Assembly (NCBI GenBank): GCA_904846265.1
Contig: CAJHAA010000001.1
Coordinates: 124,001 to 188,000 of the forward strand
Length of the DNA stretch: 64,000 nucleotides
Reading direction: 5' to 3'
DNA from: Psychrobacter immobilis
Lineage (GTDB): Bacteria; Pseudomonadota; Gammaproteobacteria; Pseudomonadales; Moraxellaceae
Shown here in pieces: positions 10,111-19,794 of the stretch (within the stretch, counting starts at the first letter, position 1; every line of letters starts with the position of its first letter). The position numbers and the translations under genes are program-made. Below the pieces are notes generated by a model that did not search any database, was not told the DNA's origin, and saw only the letters and a program-made list of their open reading frames with translations.

Positions 10111-10530
10111 TTGATAGTGGACTTAACCATATTTTTAATTTCAATGACACTTAATATCTGCTGACCATCTGCAACCAGCAGTAGCGTACTACTACGGCGA
10201 GCCACTTCTGGTAATTGTTGTTCTAAATCCATAGTACATCGACGTCGCCAGCAGCTTCCACCGCTCGTCCCAAGATCACAATCACCTTAGCTTGAGCATC
10301 CAGCTCATGACTACTACGCTAATCGTTGTCGAAATTAAGCAAACTAACAAAGCCACTGAAATAAAAATAGCAATGAGTTTGCCTTTTGAGAGGACGGCAA
10401 TATAGTCAGTTCAATCTCATTTGGCGTTCTGGTACGTTTGGCATCTTCTATCGTACCAAAGCCATCATATGCTCTAAGAAGCCTTGTTCAGGCGCTTGGG
10501 TGATATGAATAATATATCAGTGTTGAGCCA
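10111..10530 (-). pseudogene. kdpB: decayed kdpB (potassium-transporting P-type ATPase) relic
   Basis: Three minus-strand fragments, out of frame with each other, match KdpB in the right order. Around 10395-10530 the reading includes HMMALVR and then EDAKRTRTPNEIELTIL, resembling the KdpB segment with AKRQKTPNEIALTIL. At 10231-10286 there is GRAVEAAGDVDVLW, the segment just before the phosphorylation motif of KdpB. At 10111-10232 there is VARRSSTLLLVADGQQIL followed by VIEIKNMVKSTI, resembling the KdpB stretch around GVIxLKDIVKxGI. The phosphorylation motif DKTGT is missing between fragments, and frameshifts and stops are present. The family motifs are recalled from memory, but three collinear matches make chance unlikely. 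No kdpA or kdpC trace was recognised. Confidence 0.72.
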
Positions 10531-10649
10531 TATAGAAAGCTATTAATTGAATTATGGATACCGCTTAGATATCAAATCTTGAGTGACGCTGGAGCAGTAT
10601 TTTTTCGGAAGCACTAGGGGTTTTCGATATTGTAAATAATTATAGAAAC

Positions 10650-10668
10650 AAAAATGATTATCATTTAC
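10650..10668 (+). promoter_or_regulatory. Fur box upstream of TonB receptor gene
   Basis: The sequence AAAAATGATTATCATTTAC closely matches the classical 19-base Fur consensus, with ATGATTATCATT at its core. It lies about 90 bases before the chosen receptor start, so Fe-Fur repression in iron-rich conditions is expected. Confidence 0.82.
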
Positions 10669-10756
10669 AATATTGTTCACAAAGTTAGTACACACAGCAT
10701 TATTAGCTAAATATAACTTTTACCACTCTTTGATCCTCCAATTAAGTGAAGTGAAT

Positions 10757-13147
10757 ATGAAACGCCAACATCAAGTTGCTCTATCCTTTCTTACCCTTTG
10801 TATCAGCCAGCAACTATATGCACAAAACAATGTCAGTGCTATGGACATCGCTTCAAATACGATTCTTTCAGAAGACTTAGCTGTCAACGCCGCCTCAAGT
10901 GAGTTACCAAACGTGACTTTAGATACCATTACGGTCACTGCTAAAGCAAGGACAGGAACGGCTCTGGCACAAAAAATTAGTGAGATGCCCGCCGTCACAC
11001 AGGTAATTACCGAAAATGAGCTAAAAATGCAGGCGACAGGCAATCGTACTACTGGAGATATATTGGCTCAGCTGATCCCAAGTTTGGGGGCAAGCAGCGG
11101 CTCAACCAGTAACTATGGCACTACCATGCATGGCCGTCCCGTGCAGTTTTTGCTGAATGGTGTGCCATTGAGTGGCTCACGCAGCCTTTCACGCGAGCTA
11201 AACAGTATTGACCCTGCGCAGCTTGAGCGGGTAGAGGTGCTCTCTGGTGCGACCAGTATTTATGGGGCTGGCGCGGCTGGTGGTCTGATTAATCTCGTCA
11301 CAAAATCTATGGTAGGTTATGGCTCTATCAGGCAAACCAGAGTCGGCGTCAGTAGCAGTCGTAATTTTGACTCAGATTCATTAGGTTATCATGTGGGGCA
11401 AACATTGGGTTATGGCGGTGAGCGAGTCTATGGTCGCCTAGATGTGGATTATGATCGTAAGGGCGGCAAATTCGATAGCCACGATAATCGCATCAGTCCA
11501 GACGTCAATCAAACTGACCAACAAGATACCGAGTCGCTAAGTATTAACGGTAGCTTGGGTATAGAGCTCACTGACAGCCAACGTCTTGATTTGGCAGTGA
11601 CTTACTATAATGATGAGCAGGATACTGACTATGGTCCAGATTATGGTAAAAATTTACAAGTATTATTAAAACCGAAAAAATTACCACCATCTTTAAAAGC
11701 GATTGATGGTGCTGAAGTAGAAAACGAGCCTTATACCACCAAAACATCAGTGAACCTTAACTATAATAATGATGATATTGCAGGCTCAAATTTGAGCGTC
11801 ACAGGGTACTATCGAGACGAAAAAGGCCGTTTTTATCCTTCTGGGAAAAGTGCAGCAGACCAAGCAGCTGAAGTTTGGGCTACCAATGGTCTTACTGATA
11901 AAGACACCCTAGGTAAGCTGTTGGGCGCGGCAACATTCGTCACTCAATCAGAAGCAGATATTGAAGTGATGGGTCTACGCGCAGCCATGCAAACGGATAG
12001 CGAAATCGCAGGTAAAAAGACGCTATTTAGCTATGGTGCTGACTTTGAACGCGAAAAAAGTGAGCAAACCTATGAAGGTCAAGACTTAAACACGTTTCTT
12101 GCTAGTAATGGTTTGAGCGCTCAGCCAAATGGTCTTAGCTATAATGGCGGACCAGATACCACCATTGATAAATGGGGCGCTTTTGTCAATGCGGATATAG
12201 ATATCACTGATAAATGGCATACCAGTGCTGGCGTGCGCTATCAAAAATTGAAAGCAGAAACGGCTACTTTCACGCCCATTTATGAGCAATTGCTCGAAGA
12301 GTATTTTAATGACCCTCTCATCAACGGTGTCAGTAATGCTTATGGCATTGACTATCAGGCCGGTCAAGTGGAAAAGGGCCATACAGACCACGATAAAACC
12401 CTATTTAATATCGGTACCAGCTATCAATTAACCCCAAATGACCAAGTATTTGCCAATTTTTCACAAGGCTTTACCACTGCTGACATTCAGCGTGCGCTAC
12501 GTGATGTACGGGCAGGCTTTGTCGTCAACTCAGACAATGTACAACCTATCGCAATCGACAATTACGAGTTGGGCTGGCAGGGTAAGCATGGCAATACTGC
12601 TGCACGATTGAGCGGTTTTTATAATAAATCAGACAAAACGGTGCGCTTTACCAATGACTATACGGTAGAAGTGGTCGATACTGATGAGCGCGTCTACGGA
12701 ATAGAAGGTTCGCTCAGCCATGATATTGATGAGCAATGGCAAGTGGGTGGCAGTGTTGCCTATACTCGTGGCCAGTATGATAAAGATGGTGATTGGTTGG
12801 AGCTGGATGCCGTCCGCTTGACACCCCTTAAAGGCACTGCATTTGCGCAATACAACTTCGATGAAGGCAGTAATATACGTCTACAAGCATTGGCAATTGG
12901 CGGTGATGATAAAGCCTTTAAGGATCAACAAAAAGATCCCGATTCTAGCGCATTACCAGTCACGGGTTATATGACACTTGATGTATTAGGACAAGTCAAA
13001 ATGCCGGTAGGTCGAGTAGACTATGGGATTTATAACTTACTCAATAAGGATTATCTAACGGTCTATCATCAAACAACCTATGGTGACTTGAATCGTCTGC
13101 CTGCATCGGGCACAACTTACGGGTTGAGCTACACTGTGGATTATTAA
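10757..13147 (+). CDS. TonB-dependent outer-membrane receptor, probably ferric siderophore
   Basis: A 796-residue outer-membrane receptor. The start at 10757 (MKRQHQVALSFLTLCISQQL) gives a clean signal peptide cleaved near LYAQ; the longer frame from 10673 would begin just past the Fur box and lacks a signal, so it is rejected. A plug domain (about residues 60-190) contains the conserved QLERVEVLSGATSIYGAGA segment followed by GGLINLVTK. The rest is a 22-strand type barrel with NYELGWQGKHG and a terminal tyrosine (YTVDY), as expected for BAM recognition. A Fur box upstream points to iron uptake. No biosynthesis, ABC transporter or reductase gene is adjacent, so the ligand is unknown, possibly a xenosiderophore. 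Confidence 0.9.
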   Translation: MKRQHQVALSFLTLCISQQLYAQNNVSAMDIASNTILSEDLAVNAASSELPNVTLDTITVTAKARTGTALAQKISEMPAVTQVITENELKMQATGNRTTGDILAQLIPSLGASSGSTSNYGTTMHGRPVQFLLNGVPLSGSRSLSRELNSIDPAQLERVEVLSGATSIYGAGAAGGLINLVTKSMVGYGSIRQTRVGVSSSRNFDSDSLGYHVGQTLGYGGERVYGRLDVDYDRKGGKFDSHDNRISPDVNQTDQQDTESLSINGSLGIELTDSQRLDLAVTYYNDEQDTDYGPDYGKNLQVLLKPKKLPPSLKAIDGAEVENEPYTTKTSVNLNYNNDDIAGSNLSVTGYYRDEKGRFYPSGKSAADQAAEVWATNGLTDKDTLGKLLGAATFVTQSEADIEVMGLRAAMQTDSEIAGKKTLFSYGADFEREKSEQTYEGQDLNTFLASNGLSAQPNGLSYNGGPDTTIDKWGAFVNADIDITDKWHTSAGVRYQKLKAETATFTPIYEQLLEEYFNDPLINGVSNAYGIDYQAGQVEKGHTDHDKTLFNIGTSYQLTPNDQVFANFSQGFTTADIQRALRDVRAGFVVNSDNVQPIAIDNYELGWQGKHGNTAARLSGFYNKSDKTVRFTNDYTVEVVDTDERVYGIEGSLSHDIDEQWQVGGSVAYTRGQYDKDGDWLELDAVRLTPLKGTAFAQYNFDEGSNIRLQALAIGGDDKAFKDQQKDPDSSALPVTGYMTLDVLGQVKMPVGRVDYGIYNLLNKDYLTVYHQTTYGDLNRLPASGTTYGLSYTVDY

Positions 13148-13159
13148 AAATAATATCAG

Positions 13160-13203
13160 AAAACCTTTTACGCTAATTATTGGATAGCGTAAAAGGTTTT
13201 TAC
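13160..13203 (+). terminator. rho-independent terminator after TonB receptor
   Basis: Arms AAAACCTTTTACGCTA and TAGCGTAAAAGGTTTT form a long stem closed by a short loop and followed by further T residues. It begins about a dozen bases past the receptor stop codon. Confidence 0.85.
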
Positions 13204-13699
13204 ATTTTTCAAAATCAATGTCATTTCTTATAATAGTAAGCCTATAGCATTATCATATAGACTGTATTTAAACAGGCATTCAGTGACTAAGTTCATGAAC
13301 TTCGAATATGATTAAAAATCTAATTTATCTATATCCTGATTCATAATAACTATCATTTATGTTAATCAACATTCTCCTAGCCGTTATTCGGTATCAACTT
13401 TGTCTTTAAGTCTTTAGAAGACCTTTCAGTTAGTACGCTATCTATGAGTAAGGAAGTAGCAAAATACTGCTTCACTTTTTACTTCCTTGTTTAGTCTGGT
13501 CTCAATTCGTCATGAACTTTTTATTTACTTCGTGAAGTCGTCGTATTTCTCGCTTTTATTCTATTAATGTCTGAGACTGTGCTGATATGATATAGTCAGC
13601 GAATCACTAAACTGTTAGGTATGATGCTCCCTTCGTTGTACTACTTGCATGATCTGCAGTTGCCTATTTTTAATATGACTATTGAAAAAGATTCGATAT
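13204..13699. promoter_or_regulatory. leader region of the SMC/Wadjet-like cluster
   Basis: No gene was found in this stretch of about 500 bases. Two structures stand out. AAGGAAGTA (13450-13458) pairs with TACTTCCTT (13490-13498) across a 31-base loop. The near-palindrome GCTGATATGATATAGTCAGC occupies 13581-13600, about 100 bases before the first gene, and has the look of an operator. Promoter elements are likely here, but I could not fix a single -35/-10 pair. Confidence 0.4.
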
Positions 13700-14512
13700 A
13701 TGGCTGCGAAAACCTTAAAAAACTATTTGGAAAAAATAGACGCTGGTGAAGCTATTAATCTTAGAGCTTTTCAGAAATTAATAGCGTCTATTTCATCCTT
13801 TGATGGATTTGCCGAGTCTGACATACAATCGGTTAAAAAGGGTGCACATACTTATATCCTAAGTTATATAAACCCTGAAAAGTTGGCTTTTTTACACCAT
13901 TATGCTGAGAGTCAAGGCGAAGATAGAGTCTCAGGAGCAATGCAAAATAATAGCCATGCATTTAAAGTGAATGGCTCACTACTCCTTATCCAAAAATACC
14001 AAAACCATCCTGACGTTCTGATATTCAAAGACGACGGTAGAATTCCTAAATATAAAACCAATAAGTCTGCGTTAATATTAGAAAACAGAGAGCTGTTTAT
14101 TCATAGCGATAAAACATTTAAGTTTTTAAGCGAGCACTGCCAAATTACTGAGGATATGCGTAAAGACATTGACGTCATCTTTGGTGCAGGGACAGAGATT
14201 ACTAATGGCTTACACCTTCCATTTTTAAGTCTTTATAACACCTTGTATTTATGTCTAGATCTTGACTTGGGCGGCATTAAAACGGCAACCTCATTGATTA
14301 ATAACTTGCCATCAAGCATGGCGATTCACTTTGTCATTCCAAATGATATCGAATCTCGCCTTAAGCAAGTTATTGATAAATGTTCACCTGAATATATGCA
14401 AAAGATATACAACCTTGATGAGAATATGCCTCAAGTACTGCTCCCCTGCATACGCATTATCAAAAAACACAATACTATCTTAGAACAAGAGGCATATTTG
14501 TATGGCTACTGA
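13700..14512 (+). CDS. jetD: JetD/MksG-like Toprim-domain subunit of Wadjet-type SMC system
   Basis: A 270-residue protein with the features of the Toprim-containing nuclease subunit (DUF2220/JetD) of Wadjet systems. The acidic segment ALILENRELF (about 124-133), the glycine-rich FGAGTEITNG (161-170), and LCLDLDLGG (184-192) with the Asp-x-Asp pair of a Toprim fold are all present. Known JetD proteins cleave plasmid DNA after loop extrusion by the SMC complex; that role is inferred from the family. It is shorter than the roughly 400 residues of many JetD proteins, so the N-terminal domain is reduced. The frame also allows TTG at 13682; ATG at 13700 is preferred, but neither has a strong ribosome site. 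Its stop overlaps the next start by 11 bases, implying translational coupling. Confidence 0.78.
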   Translation: MAAKTLKNYLEKIDAGEAINLRAFQKLIASISSFDGFAESDIQSVKKGAHTYILSYINPEKLAFLHHYAESQGEDRVSGAMQNNSHAFKVNGSLLLIQKYQNHPDVLIFKDDGRIPKYKTNKSALILENRELFIHSDKTFKFLSEHCQITEDMRKDIDVIFGAGTEITNGLHLPFLSLYNTLYLCLDLDLGGIKTATSLINNLPSSMAIHFVIPNDIESRLKQVIDKCSPEYMQKIYNLDENMPQVLLPCIRIIKKHNTILEQEAYLYGY

Positions 14513-17500
14513 TTTTAATACTCATTACTCGGCTGTTAATGAGCTTACGGCTCACAATATAAATGCCCCTACTATGGATCATAACGATAACAAATCGTTA
14601 GATAGTCCATTGATCGACAATGACTTAAATGACTTAGAAAGGGGTGTTGATGACTATTTGAATGATGACTTTAGACTCAACTACTCTCTTAACAAGATTG
14701 TTTTGGTTAACTCTGCGAGTCATGCTTACTCAGAGATACCCATCGATGAGCCTTTAGTACTGCTTGGTAAAAATAACCGCGGCAAAACCTCTAGTCTTGC
14801 CGCGACTAAGCTTATTTTATATCCTGAAGTTAATTTTAATAATTGTGAAAGCAAATTCAACTTTACGAACAAAGCAAATGATCCCTACAGCAAGGAAGAG
14901 TCTTACAAACATTATTTTCCAATCAGTGAATCTTTTATCGCCGTAGAAGTAAAGAACCACGCTGGTTTATTTACGATGCTGCTATACCGTGTTGGAGATT
15001 ATAAATACCATCGTTTGTTCTTCCCTGTGCCTTATGAAGAGATAAAGCCGTTCATATGGAATGAGCAGACTAATTACTTTGCTGATGAGTTAGGTATTAA
15101 AAGCCTGATAGAGGTACAGAAAAAACTGGGTGGATTACACCTCACCACCAAGCAAGAATTACAAAATGTGATGTACGGTAATAGAGGGTCTAAAACCAGT
15201 CATTTTTGTGTGGTGCCGATTAAAGACCAAAAAGAGGCGTCTATTCGCTCTTTTGTCAAAATTTATGAATTAGCGTTTGATGCTGGTAAGGATGAGAAAA
15301 AGAAACTGCCCAATGCTATTGCGACTATTATCGAGATGCAGCGTGGACGAGACAAAGAGAAGCTGAACGAAAATGTACATGACCTTAAGATAGAGCGCGC
15401 GCAGCTATTTGAAGAAAGTTTAAAGATTAAAAGCTTAACGGAGAATAAAGACGACTATGAATTTATTCAAAAGCAGTTTGATGCTCTACATCTGGATGCA
15501 AAACATGCGGTCTTAGAGTACACGGCATTTTTACGAGAATTTAAATTAAAGCAACAGCAGTATGCTAAAGATAAAATCGCTATTGGTGCTAGAAAAGAAG
15601 ACATTGAGAGAGAACGCAATCATGCCATAGAAGAAGTAAAGCAAGTTGCAAATGAGATTACTAGATTGGGCACGCTGCACAAAGCATTAAAAGAGGAAGT
15701 AGCACAGCTGCAGCAACAGAAAATCAAAGCTGAGAAAATATTAGGTCAATTTGCTCACAAAAGCCCACAAGATATTATTGCTGAAATGATTATCCAACGT
15801 CATAGGTATGACGAAACTTTTAAAGCCATGCAAGCTAAAGAAAATACGGTTATGTTAATTCAACAAAAGAATAAGCAGAAACAGGACTTAGAGGCAAAAA
15901 TAAAAGCCGCTCAAAACGGACTTGATAATCATGACTTGTTACTTGCCAATCAGTTACCCTCCCATAGCGCGCATATATTAGGCAGTATTAATGAGAATTT
16001 TTTAAATATTACCGCTAATAGTCCATTGACGAAGGAAGCTCTACGTCAAATTAGTGATTTTACGGCGCTGTTTACGGTTAATGATGCTAATCATTTGTCC
16101 TTTTTATCGTTCACTTTACCTAATACATTTTATCACCCTTATGATGCTGATAAACAGCGCTCCCAGTTTGAAAAAACTATTACACAAGATAAGAAAGAAG
16201 CGTCTACATTGAGCCAAGAGATTGGAGAGTTAAACAGCGCACTGTCTCAGTTTGATACAGACATAGGTAAAAAGATTGCTGAGGGGAAAAAACAAGCCCT
16301 TAAGGAGCAGATAGGAGAGCTTGATGCCAATATTACGCTACTTGAAGGGTTATCCTTGATCAAAAGTCAGATAGAGGATAAAACACAGCAAATAAGCCAA
16401 AAAGAAAAGGCGCTGGCAGAGGCTCAAGACCTGCGAGCCATTAACGAGCAATCTAAAGCATTAACAGACAGTAAGTACAATCAAATCGTAGAGCAGTTCG
16501 ATGACATTATTAGCTTTGGTAAAGAGGCTGAACAAGTCTGCTGGCAGGTGTAAAATCGCAGGGATTGCCTTATCTAGCGGAAGACGACCCTGAGATAACA
16601 TCATATTTAGAAAATAATGAAATTGAGATTAATTTACATGCGGCATCTACAATCGCCAATCGCATAGGCGGGCTAAGTGAGCGTATTAATAGGCTTGTCA
16701 GTAAAGTGTCAGATTTTACAGAAGTGGTTTTGGTAGAGGGTATTAATCCGCACCAGCGTATTGAAGGTATCAATAGTCTGGGAGAGGTGATTCAGCAATA
16801 CAAAAACTACTTTGATACGCTTGAATTTCAAAAAAGCAATTATCATGACAAAATAAAAACCCATAATAGTGTGATTGATAACTTATTAAAAGAAATTACA
16901 GATTCGGCTGGATTACTACGTACAACGATTAGCTCCCTCAATAAAAAATTGAATGAACATAAGATATCTAACTTACATCAAGTCTCTCTTAAGCTTAACT
17001 TAGCACCTGATTTTGCGAATTTGGAACGTACCTATGCCAAGCACAATGCCAATCAAACCAGTCTTTTAGATGAGCGCTTTTATAAATCGCTTATCAATTA
17101 TGTTGAAAAGACTAGCCATTCAAACAGTCAACGTTTAAAAATGCGTAATTTGATTGATAGTATTGACTACGAGTATACGCAGGCGACGGGTGAAATCGAA
17201 CAAAAGTCACAATCAGGCGGTACGACCAGTACCATTACCGCCTTAATTGCCACATTGCTGTTTAGTGAAGCTTTTCAAAAAGGCAGTAGCTTACGTATGC
17301 CTATTATTGTGGATGAAGTGGGCACGATTGATAAAGATAATATCAAGACCATTGTTGAACACGTAAGCAATGCTGGATTCACTATTATATGCGCCAATCC
17401 GGGCTTGCATGCAGACACCCTACGCTATATCCCTAATTACATTCGAGTTGATAAAAGCTTGCTCGATGGCAAGCCCAAATCTCGTGATTGTATCTTCCAT

Positions 17501-17551
17501 ATTATGCCAAGCCAAATCAACCGTCAGGGGAGGGTTGTGCATGGTCATTAA
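14502..17551 (+). pseudogene. jetC: JetC/MksB-like SMC ATPase, split by a frameshift at about 16540
   Basis: The SMC-type ATPase of the cluster, carried in two frames. The first part (14502-16553, 683 residues) has the Walker A motif GKNNRGKTS at 89-97 and long coiled coil from about residue 290. The second part (open from 16532, with a possible TTG start at 16565, to 17551) has coiled coil, the ABC signature QSGGTTSTITAL, and Walker B MPIIVDEVGTID. Neither half alone can form a complete ATPase head. The frames overlap at 16532-16553 and the shift equals loss of one base, with no classical slippery heptamer there. A full product would be about 1020 residues. It could be a real mutation, a sequencing error or, less likely, recoding or two-chain assembly. 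The 3' end overlaps the next gene by 11 bases. Confidence 0.8.
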
Positions 17552-18908
17552 TCGAGAAGCGATATTAGCAGGTATATTAAAGCATAAATCTCATTTTTTT
17601 AGATTCGTTGATGTGATTAATGCCAACGAGACGGCGTTACAGTTTCCTATGACAGCGTATCTGAAATTTTACGAACAAGTTATTTATCAAGATGATGACT
17701 ATGCTTTAAAAGATATCTTAAGTGTCGAGGCATTATTGCAGGCGAATGTATTCGTTAATATTGATGGTTTAACCAATATGGTAACGCTATCAAAAGACAT
17801 TTATAACATCTTAGTATGGTTGGATATTTCTCGCAAAAAACAATTAGATTCTCAACCTTTTGAATCGCATCGACAAGACGTTGTTCGACTGGCAAATGAG
17901 TTGACGACTTTGCCCATTGAGGGTATTAACTTTAAAGAGACTTATGCTTTTTTCTATGAAAAACTTAGCGACATTCAAGTAGATATCTCTGAAAATATGC
18001 GAGTCCTAGATTACCGTGTCGATGAAATTGCAGATATGTATAAAAGCCGTGAAATGGGCTCATTAGAGACGGGTTTAGATGAGTTATTTCATAGAGCGCA
18101 GCATGTATATCATCGTAACATCACGCCTTGCCTTGAGTTTATTAACCCAAGCCTTGAATTAAAAGGGACTAAAAATCTATCAGAAACCTTAAAAGATCTT
18201 GAGCATTATTTTGAAGAAATAGGGGAAGTAGACAAGGCGAGAACACTACAGTTTCGCGTTGGCGCTATTTTTTGTTATTACAAAGATATCAGAGCCATTG
18301 CCAGTCGTTTAAACGCTTATTTGGTGAATTTAGCACAAGAAAGAGAGTTCTTTTTGAGTATGGAGCGAGCTTTTGGGGTGTTGGTTGAATCGCTAGTGCC
18401 TTTAAGGCATGGACGCCATCAGAATAAATACTTAAATGCGGACAGCGAGGTATTCAAGCTTGCTACAACCTTTGATGGTTTAGAAGATCATAAAAAAAAG
18501 TACGAGAAACGCTTTAACTATTCACCAAGTAGGGGGCTGGATCATTTTAATAATTATTATGAGATGATGCTCAGACGTCCGTTAAAGCAAAAGCTGGATA
18601 ATCCCTTACGTGCGTTACCATCAGAGATTGACATTGAAGAGGAACGCTGCGAACAAATATTGAGTATAACGTTATATGAGATAGCAGTGGATAATATGAT
18701 TGAGAATGTACAACGCTATGTGTGGCAGAAGCTACAGGAGTTATTGCCTAATGCGGGCATAATAGATTTTTTGTATGCGCTCGAATACTTTTTAAGTGCA
18801 CTGGATGACGCATGTGTGTCTCAGCGCCGCAACGATCGTGATAGGATTGATGATGGTGTTTATTATCTTGATTATATCATTTGGGATTATGCAGAAGCCT
18901 CACTTTAA
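17541..18908 (+). CDS. jetA: JetA/MksF-like kleisin subunit
   Basis: A 455-residue, mostly helical protein in the position and size range of the kleisin (MukF/MksF/JetA) subunit that bridges the SMC heads. The N-terminal 80 residues look like a winged helix (SHFFRFVDVINANETALQ, ALLQANVFVNIDG), followed by long helices and a C-terminal helical domain. The frame opens at 17370, but the methionine at 17541 (MVINREAILAGIL) overlaps the jetC stop by 11 bases, the same arrangement as at the jetD-jetC junction, so it is chosen. Assignment rests mainly on context and fold pattern rather than a diagnostic motif. Confidence 0.72.
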   Translation: MVINREAILAGILKHKSHFFRFVDVINANETALQFPMTAYLKFYEQVIYQDDDYALKDILSVEALLQANVFVNIDGLTNMVTLSKDIYNILVWLDISRKKQLDSQPFESHRQDVVRLANELTTLPIEGINFKETYAFFYEKLSDIQVDISENMRVLDYRVDEIADMYKSREMGSLETGLDELFHRAQHVYHRNITPCLEFINPSLELKGTKNLSETLKDLEHYFEEIGEVDKARTLQFRVGAIFCYYKDIRAIASRLNAYLVNLAQEREFFLSMERAFGVLVESLVPLRHGRHQNKYLNADSEVFKLATTFDGLEDHKKKYEKRFNYSPSRGLDHFNNYYEMMLRRPLKQKLDNPLRALPSEIDIEEERCEQILSITLYEIAVDNMIENVQRYVWQKLQELLPNAGIIDFLYALEYFLSALDDACVSQRRNDRDRIDDGVYYLDYIIWDYAEASL

Positions 18909-18949
18909 ACATCCTAACGTTACTTCAAATAGACAGGTAGCACGCTATT

Positions 18950-19576
18950 ATGGCAAATTACACATTAAGCAAAGAGATATATAGCCATTTAATGAATGGA
19001 AAGATGCTCAATAAACATCTCCTTGATAATGCAGGTGATGACACCGTTAATCCATTATTTATTGAGATAATAGACAATAAAGATGAATACGTTAAACAGT
19101 ATAAAATGAGCGGTTATCATCTGGTTATTGCACCAATAAATGATCCTGAGTATATTTACATCGTTGCTACAGGCACGCTAGATGCCACAAAAACTGAACT
19201 AGCAATGAAAGCGATGACTATGTTGCTTGTTATTGGTCAATATATTAATCACCATAAATTTAAACTCAGTAAATTAACCAATGCTAAAAGTGGTGGCTTG
19301 ACTGAAGATGATTTTTTGAAAATGGCAGATATGCCTCATGTTAAAGAGATATTGGAGAAATCCAAACTCATCACAAAAGGTGAGCGGACGTTGCAAGATG
19401 TGGTTATTAAACTATTGGTTCATCGAGATATTATGATTGAAGTACCTAGCAAAAAAGCTTATATATTAACCAACGCAGGCCATTCTTTTTATCAGGAGAT
19501 TCAGCGTAAGTTTGACACTGAGTCTGAGCTAGCAAATGAAGAAGATAATACGACAATAGATACGCAAGCAAGTTAA
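18950..19576 (+). CDS. jetB: JetB/MksE-like KITE subunit
   Basis: A 208-residue protein expected to be the MukE/MksE/JetB dimer that binds the kleisin. Two winged-helix-like stretches can be seen, roughly residues 60-110 and 130-180, the latter with LQDVVIKLLVHRDIMIEVP followed by AYILTNAGHSF, typical of MukE-like proteins. The C-terminus is acidic and probably flexible. It starts 41 bases after jetA and ends the cluster; a bidirectional terminator lies about 170 bases downstream. The gene order D-C-A-B differs from the commonly described A-B-C-D. Identification depends on the neighbours. Confidence 0.7.
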   Translation: MANYTLSKEIYSHLMNGKMLNKHLLDNAGDDTVNPLFIEIIDNKDEYVKQYKMSGYHLVIAPINDPEYIYIVATGTLDATKTELAMKAMTMLLVIGQYINHHKFKLSKLTNAKSGGLTEDDFLKMADMPHVKEILEKSKLITKGERTLQDVVIKLLVHRDIMIEVPSKKAYILTNAGHSFYQEIQRKFDTESELANEEDNTTIDTQAS

Positions 19577-19746
19577 TATTCAGAACAGCAATGTGTTATG
19601 ACTTGATTGCCTAACTTGCCAATGTAGCTAATATGATAATTATATTTGGCTCATCAATCATTTTTATTGCCCATAAAAAAATCTTCACCATTTCTTTAAT
19701 TTTAAGACCGCTTTATTAGCTTTTTGATTACATACATTTTTACATA

Positions 19747-19794
19747 CATCAAAAACAGGCTTATTACTTAGCAGTAGTAAGCCTGTTTTTGATG
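19747..19794. terminator. bidirectional terminator overlapping the end of a LysR gene
   Basis: A 17-pair perfect inverted repeat with arms CATCAAAAACAGGCTTA and TAAGCCTGTTTTTGATG around a 14-base loop. It separates the Jet-like cluster (plus) from the convergent LysR gene (minus). The right arm encodes the last residues (HQKQAYYC) of the LysR protein, so the hairpin is partly coding. Confidence 0.85.

Noticed and set aside
16530..16556. Programmed -1 frameshift in the SMC gene
   Set aside because: No X-XXY-YYZ slippery heptamer or obvious downstream pseudoknot is seen, so mutation or sequencing error is favoured.
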